Source: Planctomycetota bacterium (GTDB taxonomy: Bacteria > Planctomycetota > Planctomycetia > Pirellulales > Pirellulaceae). Taken from it: a DNA stretch of 10,202 bases. A program made the translations under genes and the position numbers. Below are positions 1 through 6,317 of the stretch, one piece after another. The notes under the pieces were generated by a model. It ran no database searches. It was given only the letters and a program-made list of their open reading frames with translations, and was not told where the DNA came from. The stretch is from the NCBI GenBank assembly GCA_024274855.1, contig JAJSAJ010000564.1:1-10202 (forward strand), in the 5' to 3' direction. Numbering within the stretch: the stretch's first letter is position 1; each line of letters opens with the position of its first letter.

Positions 1-30
1 AAATGATAAATGATAAATGATAAATGATAA
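1..30. repeat. AAATGAT heptamer tandem repeat
   Basis: Four perfect copies of the 7-mer AAATGAT plus two bases open the window, and the array may continue to the left of it. It lies about 90 bases beyond the stop codon of the minus-strand oxidoreductase gene. The rest of 31-117 holds no gene and no convincing terminator that I can see. The array has the same AAATG-plus-two-bases design as the one at 9889-9916, read there on the opposite strand. Confidence 0.9.
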
Positions 31-117
31 CTACCCCTCCACGCACTCTCGCCGTGAACGGTTACATGCCATCAGTATAGTGGACAGATATCTTTCAACA
101 CTCACCCGCCAAATCTC

Positions 118-1473
118 TTACACACTCCACGGTGCTCGCGTTGCTCGGCTGCGCAGCGCATTTGCCTCGTGATCGTCGAGAAACTCTTCCTTGACCGGAT
201 CCCATTTCAGGGCCCTGCCCGTCCACAAGGCGATACAGCCAAGGTGGGCGAGGATCGTGGAACACGCACCGATCTCAATGTCCGCTCGCGGGCGGCGCCG
301 GGTGCGGACGCAATCGAGCCAATCGCGGTGATTCTCCGATACGGAATGGGCTTTTGGAAACGGCTTTCCTAACAAGTGCTTTGGATAAGCATCCAACGTC
401 CCGAATCGTGCGACGTAGATCCAGCCTCTGTCACCAACGAACAGAACGCCGAAGTTGGTGATCGGAGTGCGCACGTCCCATCCATTCGGGATGACATGTT
501 TACCTTTTTCGAGCCTCGTCGTACTGACGATGCGCGTGCCGTCGGCATACTTGAACGTCAGCGACGGCGATCCATTGACGCCGGCCGGCGTAATTTCGAT
601 CGGGCCATGGCCGTCTTTTTGCAGACCGGCATGCGCCGAGTCCAGGTTGTGGACCAGCCCGGACGTCATCGCGCCCGCCCCAAACGCTCGGTTGCAACTC
701 CAGGGAACCACGTTCTTCGGTTGGCCGGATTGGTGGTATCGATAGTTATAGGGGTACTCGGGACAGGGGCCGAGCCACATGTTCCAATCCAACCCGTCTG
801 GAAGCGGTTCGGCCGGCAGGTTCAAGAAAGGACTGACGCCACTGGCCGACACATAGGCCAGCTTTACTTTGCCGATACGCCCGGCACGGACCATTTCGAA
901 CGCTTTGCGGTATTCCGGGTTATTGCGTTGCTGTAACCCGGTTTGAAACACGCGATTATGTCGCCGCACCGTTTGAGCCATTGTGCGAGCCTGGCGAATG
1001 GTCAACGAAATCGGCTTTTCGCAATAGATATCCTTACCAGCCTGTGCGGCCAAAACGCTAATTGCGGGGTGCCACCGTTCACCGGTGACGACGATGACCG
1101 CATCGATATCGTCGCGAGCCAGGATGTCACGAAAGTCCGTGTATGCCTTGAACCCGTGAAACTGGCCGCTCGGCTGCCTGGCACCGTATGCCCGTTGTAG
1201 CACTTCCGTAGCGGCATTGCGTCGCCATGGATCGACGTCACATACGGCAACAAGTTGCACATCGGGATAGGTTGAGAATATTCGAAAATGGCCTCTGCCC
1301 ATCGTCCCAACGCCGATGGAGCCGATCGCGATTCGATTACTTGGTGCGATCAAACCGTCCTTCCCCAATGCACTTGCGGGGATAACCCACGGAGCGGCAA
1401 TGGACCCGGCGACCGCGGCGGTTTGTCGCAGCATCGCTCGCCGCGTGTATCGCGTGTTCTGTCTGCTTGTCAT
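118..1473 (-). CDS. TAT-exported Gfo/Idh/MocA family oxidoreductase
   Basis: This predicted NAD(P)-dependent sugar or polyol oxidoreductase has 451 residues, a normal length for planctomycete members. It opens with a twin-arginine signal (RR at 11-12, then a hydrophobic, Ala-rich stretch to about residue 37), so it is probably exported folded with its cofactor. The Rossmann domain follows, with the dinucleotide-binding glycines G54, G56 and G59 and the family EKP motif at 152-154 (K153 is the usual catalytic lysine). The C-terminal half carries WLGP (233-236) and a GAMTSGLVHNLD block with H275 and D278. In that block relatives usually have Asp before the Gly; here it is Ser271. The ATG has a clear ribosome site (AAGGA, 8-base spacer) lying inside the end of the upstream HEAT gene, whose stop is four bases away, so the two are an operon and probably translationally coupled. 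The substrate cannot be inferred. Confidence 0.93.
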   Translation of the reverse strand: MTSRQNTRYTRRAMLRQTAAVAGSIAAPWVIPASALGKDGLIAPSNRIAIGSIGVGTMGRGHFRIFSTYPDVQLVAVCDVDPWRRNAATEVLQRAYGARQPSGQFHGFKAYTDFRDILARDDIDAVIVVTGERWHPAISVLAAQAGKDIYCEKPISLTIRQARTMAQTVRRHNRVFQTGLQQRNNPEYRKAFEMVRAGRIGKVKLAYVSASGVSPFLNLPAEPLPDGLDWNMWLGPCPEYPYNYRYHQSGQPKNVVPWSCNRAFGAGAMTSGLVHNLDSAHAGLQKDGHGPIEITPAGVNGSPSLTFKYADGTRIVSTTRLEKGKHVIPNGWDVRTPITNFGVLFVGDRGWIYVARFGTLDAYPKHLLGKPFPKAHSVSENHRDWLDCVRTRRRPRADIEIGACSTILAHLGCIALWTGRALKWDPVKEEFLDDHEANALRSRATRAPWSV

Positions 1474-1477
1474 GCGA

Positions 1478-1990
1478 TTAGTCCTTCTTCTGCTTTCGGG
1501 CTTCCATATCGCGAAGCACTTTGGACATCTGTTGGAGAATTGCCGGATCTTGCGTCAACGGTCGGATCTTTCGCATCGCCTCGGCTGCCTGGTCCGGATG
1601 TGATTGGCTAAGTCCCTTGGCCAGTGCGAAGGTTGCTGGTAGGGCCGCACTTTTCAATTCCGGATTATCCAGGAAGGACAACAACAATGTCAGCGAGTCC
1701 GACACTCGGATCGATCCCAAACGTGTGACAATCAGCTGACGGTCTTCGGGACGTTTCGCCAACTGCATGGCGTTCTTTAGCATCTCGAACGCCTCTTGGG
1801 GTGAAAAAGCACCTGGCACCGAAACGACACGGACAAACGCCCGCAGTGACCAGATGCGATAGGCTTCGACCTTGCTGGTCTTTGCAATACTCAATAACTC
1901 GTCAGCCACGGTCGCATCCGGCCAGTTGGCCAGAGCGCGATAGCCGGCATCTCGGACGGTACTGTCTGGATCCTGCATGGCCGCATGCAC
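1478..1990 (-). CDS. HEAT-repeat protein, C-terminal part after an in-frame stop
   Basis: This is the second piece of the interrupted HEAT-repeat gene. The reading frame continues directly from the upstream piece: after TAA (2005-2003) come S-L-T-A and then a GTG at 1990, all in one frame. The 170 residues look like a normal HEAT C-terminus (DPDSTVRDAGYRALANWPDA, then paired helices, ending in a charged tail). No purine-rich ribosome site lies at the right distance from the GTG, so efficient restart is doubtful. The end of this piece contains the ribosome site of the oxidoreductase gene. The composition shows no decay, which argues for a recent stop or a base-call error rather than an old pseudogene. 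I treat it as part of one gene spanning 1478-3655, not as an independent gene. Confidence 0.7.
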   Translation of the reverse strand: MHAAMQDPDSTVRDAGYRALANWPDATVADELLSIAKTSKVEAYRIWSLRAFVRVVSVPGAFSPQEAFEMLKNAMQLAKRPEDRQLIVTRLGSIRVSDSLTLLLSFLDNPELKSAALPATFALAKGLSQSHPDQAAEAMRKIRPLTQDPAILQQMSKVLRDMEARKQKKD

Positions 1991-2002
1991 GGCAGTCAGC
2001 GA

Positions 2003-3655
2003 TTACCCGCCGCCCAGTCGAGCCAGTGACGGCAGGATCGCGCATTGGCCGGCAGCGTCGGCCTTCTTCATCGCGGCAGCCAACGGCGCCGCTCGTTTTG
2101 TCGGGTCGGTGATTTTTTGGCAGGCCATCCAGACGGCACGGCCGGCCGCTTCGCGCAGATCGCCGGGTGCAGTCGTGGCGAGAAGCTCGGCCAGAGCTTC
2201 CGCATCCTTCGCTGTCGCCATGATCTCCAATGCCTTGAACGCTGCTAGTTGGATCGCCTTATCGGATGACTTGGCGGCCTGCAGAAATCCGGACACAAAG
2301 TTCGGCTGCCGGCGTGCAAGAGCGGCCTGCACCACGACAGGACTAAGAGTTTTGCTCTGGTTCATCAAGACAAGTATCGCCTTGTCGGTTCCGCTTGCTG
2401 GCATGAGACATAGCGTCCGGAATGCTGCTTGCCGCACTTTCGAATCCTCGGATGTCGAAGCCAGGTCCGCGAGGATGGTAACATCCTGGGCGGTGCCGGA
2501 CGCAACGATCGCTTCCAAGGCGGCCGTGCGAACCCGGGCATCCGTTGATCGCCCCAACAGTTTTAAACTGGCGTCACGAATTGCCGGGTGAGAATGATTC
2601 TTCAAACTGGCAAGGGCAGCGATCCTGCCGGACACCGGCAAGGTCGGTAGACTCGATGCGATGGCGCTGATTTCTTCGGACGCCTTGAGTGCGACGACAC
2701 AATCCGCGGCAACTGCCCGTTTCCAGTTGTCCTTCGCAGCCAGTCCGGTAACGATCATGGCAAGTGATCCGGCCGGATTTGCGCGGATCAGACCACGAAA
2801 TGCCGCCGCGCGAACGCGCACCGACGAGGCTGATCGCAGCGACTCGTAGACCGTACGAGCGGCTTGGTATTCTCGTTGCCGGCAGAGTATCTCCGCAGCT
2901 TGAAGTTGAGCGTTGACGACCGTGGACTTAAGCGTCTCGGGTGCTTTGCCGGCAAATGAACTTAGTGCCTCGGTTGCACCTACGGTCCCAATTCGCCCCA
3001 AGGCAATGACGGCGGCCGCCAGAAGCTCAGGAGACTTCTCATCAAGTAATTCCGCGATTGACGCGACCGCATTGGGGTCGGCCATTCTGCCCAGCGATAT
3101 TACGATGCCGATCCTCTGCTTGCCATTGGTCGTCTTCACCGCGTCTCGGAGCGACTTGCTTGCCGCCCGGCTACCGATCCCTTCCATCGCATACCGAGCC
3201 ATGTGCGACAGTTTCGGGTTGGCGAGTAATCTGGACAGCGCCGGGATAGACGCGTCCGAACCGACAAGCGTCAACTGGCGACATGCGTACTCCTTTGCCA
3301 AGTCCGTGGCGTTGCCTTGAAGCAAATCGACAAAACGTCGCTCGATGTCCGTTCGGACTTTTCCGTCAGTATGCGAGCGACTGACCGCCTGCCCGATGGA
3401 CTGGAAAACCCCAAGATCTTGCCCGAGTTCCAGATTCGCCAGCGTTTGAAACGCTTGATCGAGTGCGGGATCCAGACTGGGAGGTGGTGCAGCCAAAAGG
3501 TTGTGCTGGGTGAGTCCCACCATCAAACAGATGCAAAGCCCTGTGAAGACCATGATGCGGCGTCGCGGAGAGCGGGTGGCAGAGCGAGTCTGACGTAGAT
3601 TCGCAGTGTGATTTCGTGGATGAATGACTGTAACGAATCTGAAGGGACAACACAT
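2003..3655 (-). CDS. Secreted HEAT-repeat protein, N-terminal part (truncated by TAA)
   Basis: The piece has 550 residues from the chosen start. After a basic n-region, a hydrophobic stretch (about residues 35-48, VFTGLCICLMVGL) followed by LLAAPPP suggests a signal peptide. The rest is helical repeats with HEAT hallmarks such as VRTAALEAIVASG, VRQAAFRTL and SPELLAAAVIALGRIG. Such proteins act as protein-binding scaffolds; the partner is unknown. The frame is open up to 3793, but the ATG at 3655 is preferred because AGGA lies 10 bases before it and a promoter-like pair lies just upstream. The ATG at 3553, right before the hydrophobic stretch, is an alternative without a clear ribosome site. 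The protein stops at LARLGGG, immediately before its natural continuation; without the TAA it would be about 725 residues. The gene is first in an operon with the oxidoreductase. Confidence 0.8.
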   Translation of the reverse strand: MCCPFRFVTVIHPRNHTANLRQTRSATRSPRRRIMVFTGLCICLMVGLTQHNLLAAPPPSLDPALDQAFQTLANLELGQDLGVFQSIGQAVSRSHTDGKVRTDIERRFVDLLQGNATDLAKEYACRQLTLVGSDASIPALSRLLANPKLSHMARYAMEGIGSRAASKSLRDAVKTTNGKQRIGIVISLGRMADPNAVASIAELLDEKSPELLAAAVIALGRIGTVGATEALSSFAGKAPETLKSTVVNAQLQAAEILCRQREYQAARTVYESLRSASSVRVRAAAFRGLIRANPAGSLAMIVTGLAAKDNWKRAVAADCVVALKASEEISAIASSLPTLPVSGRIAALASLKNHSHPAIRDASLKLLGRSTDARVRTAALEAIVASGTAQDVTILADLASTSEDSKVRQAAFRTLCLMPASGTDKAILVLMNQSKTLSPVVVQAALARRQPNFVSGFLQAAKSSDKAIQLAAFKALEIMATAKDAEALAELLATTAPGDLREAAGRAVWMACQKITDPTKRAAPLAAAMKKADAAGQCAILPSLARLGGG

Positions 3656-3970
3656 GTCGTTGACGTCCTGGCGGGATGGAGTGGTATGGGGAATGCAGTG
3701 TTGACATCGAAACCAACCGATGAACCTAGCGTAACCATTGACGCGAGTCAACAAAGTACTCAAATATGGAGTTCTGTTTGGACGATCGATCAACGTGTGT
3801 GTCTGGGATCGTCAGGGGATCATGGTCCTCGTGGACGCTTGCAAAGCAGCCGGGAAGCGTTTAACCAGGGTCCGTCTATTGATCTTTGTCGCGTTGATTG
3901 TCAAACTGGGACACCTGTTGGTTGCTGTCACCCAGGTGTGAAGAACGTGTTGTCGAAAAGGAATGGCACG
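3656..3970. other. Divergent intergenic region, no gene
   Basis: These 315 bases separate the minus-strand HEAT gene from the plus-strand truncated gene. Open frames that cross it on both strands have no recognisable protein character and are extensions of the flanking genes. It should hold promoters for both directions; only the minus-strand candidate at 3723-3751 is worth naming. Confidence 0.6.
3723..3751 (-). promoter_or_regulatory. Candidate sigma-70-like promoter with overlapping palindrome
   Basis: Read on the minus strand, TTGACT (3751-3746) and TAGGTT (3728-3723) are separated by 17 bases and lie 67 bases before the HEAT gene ATG at 3655. The -35 matches the consensus at five of six positions and the -10 at three, including its first two and last. 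The -35 sits in the perfect inverted repeat TTGAC-GCGA-GTCAA (3738-3751), which could be an operator. Promoter rules in planctomycetes are poorly fixed, so this is tentative. Confidence 0.3.
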
Positions 3971-4261
3971 ATGAACCATCTCATGTACGTTTCGATGATC
4001 TTACTGGGATCGCTACCTGCGTGGGGGCGTGCGAATGATGTTGTGGGGGCGTCCGGTGTTATGGGCGGTGTTGTCGTCCATCTGGGTTGTGCTGATGGCC
4101 GCCGGACTGTGCAGTTGTGTCGCGGCGGCGGGTTTGTCGTTCATGGATTGGATGTTGATGCGGCGAATATAGAACAAGCGCGTGAAACGATCCGAAAGAC
4201 CGGGCTTCAGGGCAAGGTTTCAGACGGACCGTGGAGTCAGATCCGGTTTAGGGTTTATTGA
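3971..4261 (+). pseudogene. Truncated head of secreted methyltransferase-like/PQQ-propeller protein
   Basis: The ATG has a good ribosome site (AGGA, 8-base spacer). The 96 residues start with a signal peptide (MNHLMYVSMILLGSLPAWGRA) and continue as the first part of a SAM-methyltransferase-like fold: GGVVVHLGCADGR (glycine-rich loop near 37-44), then HGLDVDAANIEQARETIR (acidic residues after the second strand). From memory, planctomycetes encode many exported proteins that begin this way and go on for several hundred residues into a PQQ-type beta-propeller. Here the resemblance stops at GKVS (about residue 84); DGPWSQIRFRVY and a stop follow. The methyltransferase domain is thus incomplete and the propeller absent. 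Within 80 bases downstream a repeat element begins, so a rearrangement there probably removed the rest. A short functional secreted peptide is less likely. Confidence 0.65.
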
Positions 4262-4340
4262 CCGGGGGCGATGCCCAGACCGCAAGGGCGAAGAAGCATG
4301 GGGGCACGGATGGCAAGGCGTCCCACGGATGAAGGGAAAG

Positions 4341-4706
4341 GTAACTGTTTAGCCGTCAGGCAGCCACCGAGGTTCAGGACTTCTTGAACCATAAACAGCT
4401 TCTGAATCGAGCACGACCAGAACAGGAGGAAAAGGAGATTGAAACACTTTAGCCAAATGGAGAACGCGCGTTGGTCGAAGGACCCCCATGGGTGAACAAG
4501 TCTCTCGAGCTAGAAAGCATGTGATGAACCCCCCCTTTCCGCTCGCTCCCCGCCGCCTTTGGCGGCGGGGAGCGAGTGGCCGTCGGCATGACATGCCTGC
4601 CTTAGAGCAATAGACTCGCTCACCAACGGCACAAGGCCGTTGGGGTCGATCAGCCGAAAAAACAGCAGCGAAATGCAAATCCAACTGCAGACGGCTATAC
4701 AGTTAC
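4341..4706. mobile_element. 366-bp MITE-like element with 17-bp terminal inverted repeats
   Basis: The left end GTAACTGTTTAGCCGTC (4341-4357) and the right end GACGGCTATACAGTTAC (4690-4706) are inverted copies with one mismatch. The right 177 bases (4530-4706) recur inverted at 10026-10202. Inside are a run of seven C, a very strong GC-rich hairpin (4539-4579) and a second hairpin (CCAACGGC/GCCGTTGG, 4623-4643). There is no transposase, and the 111-codon minus-strand frame through it does not look like a known protein. A non-autonomous transposable element fits best. The GTAA termini recall IS66-family ends, but I see no matching 8-bp target duplication (AGGGAAAG against GGAGATTG). Bases 4262-4340 between the truncated gene and the element hold nothing I recognise. 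Confidence 0.6.
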
Positions 4707-4721
4707 GGAGATTGAAACACT
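4434..4721. repeat. 15-bp direct repeats bracketing 258 bp
   Basis: GGAGATTGAAACACT occurs at 4434-4448, inside the element, and again at 4707-4721, directly outside its right end. The 258 bases between them include the whole segment shared with the second copy. The left repeat runs into TTTAGCC, so AGATTGAAACACTTTAGCC matches AGATTGTAACTGTTTAGCC at 10021-10039 at 16 of 19 positions. This suggests nested or repeated insertion at related ends. Confidence 0.75.
4539..4579. repeat. GC-rich perfect hairpin in the element
   Basis: CTCGCTCCCCGCCGCC (4542-4557), a TTT loop and GGCGGCGGGGAGCGAG (4561-4576) form a perfect 16-bp stem. Three more pairs, one of them G-T, extend it to 4539-4579. The second element copy has the same hairpin with 19 perfect pairs (10153-10193). 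It would fold stably in DNA or RNA and could act as a bidirectional transcription block, but there is no T-tract directly after it. Confidence 0.9.
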
Positions 4722-4739
4722 CATCCTCACTCATCCCCA

Positions 4740-4761
4740 CTAATCAGAAACTAATCAGAAA
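4740..4761. repeat. 11-bp tandem duplication
   Basis: CTAATCAGAAA occurs twice without spacing. Confidence 0.9.
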
Positions 4762-4911
4762 TGGGAAGAAGTTGCAAGTCCAGCGCCGAGCGAGACGGAC
4801 AGACGCGCATGAGAAGGCTCGCTTGAGTCTTCGATCTGGATTAGTGAAGATAAGTGGTGATAAGTGTTCCAGTCTTCCTCCCGTTCAGTCGATCACTCGC
4901 CATTTGGCTAC

Positions 4912-4951
4912 AGTGTTACACAGAAATCAGTAGTGTTACACAGAAATCAGT
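4912..4951. repeat. 20-bp perfect tandem duplication
   Basis: AGTGTTACACAGAAATCAGT occurs twice head to tail with no mismatch. Its sharpness suggests a recent slippage or duplication event, or a doubled binding site, about 230 bases before the operon's first start codon. Confidence 0.93.
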
Positions 4952-5031
4952 CTAGGGACAGGAGAAGAATGCAGTTTCAGGTTTGCGAGTCGCGGCACCA
5001 AACCCCATTTGTTCGGAATCGAGCGGTAGAG

Positions 5032-5088
5032 CCTGTTCGGTGAGGTAAGGCCTTGAACCGAATAGGTTCGCATCACGTTCGAAGCGAA
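5032..5088 (+). promoter_or_regulatory. Overlapping hairpins in the operon leader
   Basis: CCTGTTCGGT (5032-5041) can pair with ACCGAATAGG (5057-5066; ten pairs, one G-U). GAACC (5055-5059) can instead pair with GGTTC (5065-5069), and TTCGC (5067-5071) with GCGAA (5084-5088). The first two share bases and exclude each other, a layout seen in leader control. No riboswitch class is recognised and no leader peptide is evident. Confidence 0.3.
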
Positions 5089-5183
5089 TCAACCCGCTTT
5101 CGTGGATTGCTGGAATCTGACGCGAAATGGTTAGTTCCTGGTTGAGAGCATGCTGCCTACCAATGGTTTTTGAGGAAAATACG

Positions 5184-6317
5184 ATGCACGTGCATTTCGG
5201 CGTTCTTTGGTCATGGCGATACTTGGTCGTCTTGTTGTTGAGTGGTTGGGCGGTCGCGGCGAGCCCTCCGTTATGGGCACGTGACGATAGTGAGCAGGTT
5301 GTCGCATTGGCACGCGAGGTCGCTGCACGCGGTTGGGTCGTCTTCGCGGCTCATCCGAGAGAGATCCAACAACAACGCGTAATCGAGAACAAGTCGCAAC
5401 GTGGGCAACTTGACTTATACTTGGCGCGCCCCGATGGCTCACGGTTGCGGAACATTACGAATACCGCCGAATTTAGCGAGTTCGGTGGGCGGTTTACCCC
5501 TGACGGTCGCCATCTGCTTGACCGCCGGTTGCCCAAGGACGTCGCGATGAACCACGACCTTTGGGGCGCGACCGGTTGTCTGATCATCGCCAATGCCGAC
5601 GGGTCGGAATCACGAGTGCAGGGTGAATCCGGAGAATATCCGTGGGCGTCATTCGGCGTGGACATGAAACAGTTTGTCTGCTTGTACAAGCACGAACGGA
5701 AGATCCGTATCTTCGATTTCGCGTCGAAGAAACTGGTTCGCGAAATGCCGAGTGAGGGAGTGTTTCAGCAGTTGTTTTGGGCTCCCGACGGCAAGCATGT
5801 TGTCGGTACGGCCAATATTCAGGGACGCAATTGGAATGTAGTCAGTATTAACGTGCAAACGGGGCGGTCCACGGTATTGACGAGGGCTCTGAACTGCACG
5901 CCTGACTGGTTTCAAGGGGATCCGAGTCGAGTCATCTACTCGAATCGCAATCCGGCACTCTTTCCAGGTCAGTACGACAACTATGGACTGACCATGTTGA
6001 TGCAGGCGACAGCGGACGGCAAACATCGCCAATTGATTTACGGTAACGCGGCTCGCCACTGCTATTTTGGATGTACGTCGCCGGACGACAAATACGTCAT
6101 CTTCTGTGACGATGCGCATGACGGATTGGTCGCCGGCGCGATCCACGTTATCAGAATGGCCGATACGCCGATAATACCACGGGCGCTCAAGTCGTTGAGC
6201 CTGTTGTTTCCGGATTCGCATACGGGGCCGGTGCTTGACTGGAAGTTCGCCAACGGAATTGCGATTCGTGGTTTCGAACCCCACTGGACATACGGCGATT
6301 TAGGAGCAGGCGAGTGA
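5184..6317 (+). CDS. Secreted TolB-like (PD40) beta-propeller protein
   Basis: The protein has 377 residues. The ATG at 5184 is chosen over an in-frame ATG at 5127 because GAGGA lies 8 bases before it and the signal peptide starts properly there (hydrophobic core about 12-26, VAASPPLWA as the likely cleavage region). The mature part repeats the PD40/TolB pattern: DLYLARPDGSRLRNIT...FTPDGRHLL, then CLIIANADGSES, LFWAPDGKHVV, VVSINVQTGRSTVL, and TADGKHRQLIY...SPDDKYVIF, giving about five or six blades. Such propellers usually bind proteins or ligands; no catalytic residues are visible. It is the first gene of the O-acetylation operon and overlaps the next gene by four bases. A role in binding or positioning the polysaccharide, or in the export machinery, is inference. 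Confidence 0.85.
   Translation: MHVHFGVLWSWRYLVVLLLSGWAVAASPPLWARDDSEQVVALAREVAARGWVVFAAHPREIQQQRVIENKSQRGQLDLYLARPDGSRLRNITNTAEFSEFGGRFTPDGRHLLDRRLPKDVAMNHDLWGATGCLIIANADGSESRVQGESGEYPWASFGVDMKQFVCLYKHERKIRIFDFASKKLVREMPSEGVFQQLFWAPDGKHVVGTANIQGRNWNVVSINVQTGRSTVLTRALNCTPDWFQGDPSRVIYSNRNPALFPGQYDNYGLTMLMQATADGKHRQLIYGNAARHCYFGCTSPDDKYVIFCDDAHDGLVAGAIHVIRMADTPIIPRALKSLSLLFPDSHTGPVLDWKFANGIAIRGFEPHWTYGDLGAGE

Larger units (their letters stand above)
4722..5183. other. Gene-free, repeat-rich leader before the O-acetylation operon
   Basis: About 460 bases have no convincing gene. They contain two tandem duplications (4740-4761 and 4912-4951) and a cluster of overlapping hairpins at 5032-5088. 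The operon promoter should lie here, but I found no -35/-10 pair good enough to call. Confidence 0.6.

Noticed and set aside
2003..2005. Programmed readthrough or selenocysteine at the HEAT gene stop
   Set aside because: The codon is TAA, the least readthrough-prone and not used for selenocysteine, and no recoding structure is evident.
3656..3793. Start of the HEAT gene at 3793
   Set aside because: It would put a promoter-like pair inside the gene and add a long segment before the signal peptide; the ATG at 3655 has a ribosome site.
3608..3970. N-terminal extension of the plus-strand truncated gene from an ATG at 3608
   Set aside because: The segment has no protein-like character and overlaps the opposite gene. 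The ATG at 3971 has a good ribosome site followed by a signal peptide.
4349..4684. 111-codon minus-strand frame within the repeat element
   Set aside because: It runs through hairpins and shared repeat sequence, and the second copy does not obviously preserve the frame. A repeat-borne open frame is more likely than a gene.
4341..4706. Assignment of the element to the IS66 family
   Set aside because: Only the GTAA termini agree. There is no transposase and no 8-bp target duplication.
4434..4721. GATTGAAAC, a sequence often found at the end of CRISPR repeats
   Set aside because: Only two copies 273 bases apart, no regular spacer array and no cas genes.
5649..6284. 211-codon open frame on the minus strand
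   Set aside because: It is antisense to the TolB-like propeller gene and shows no family features.
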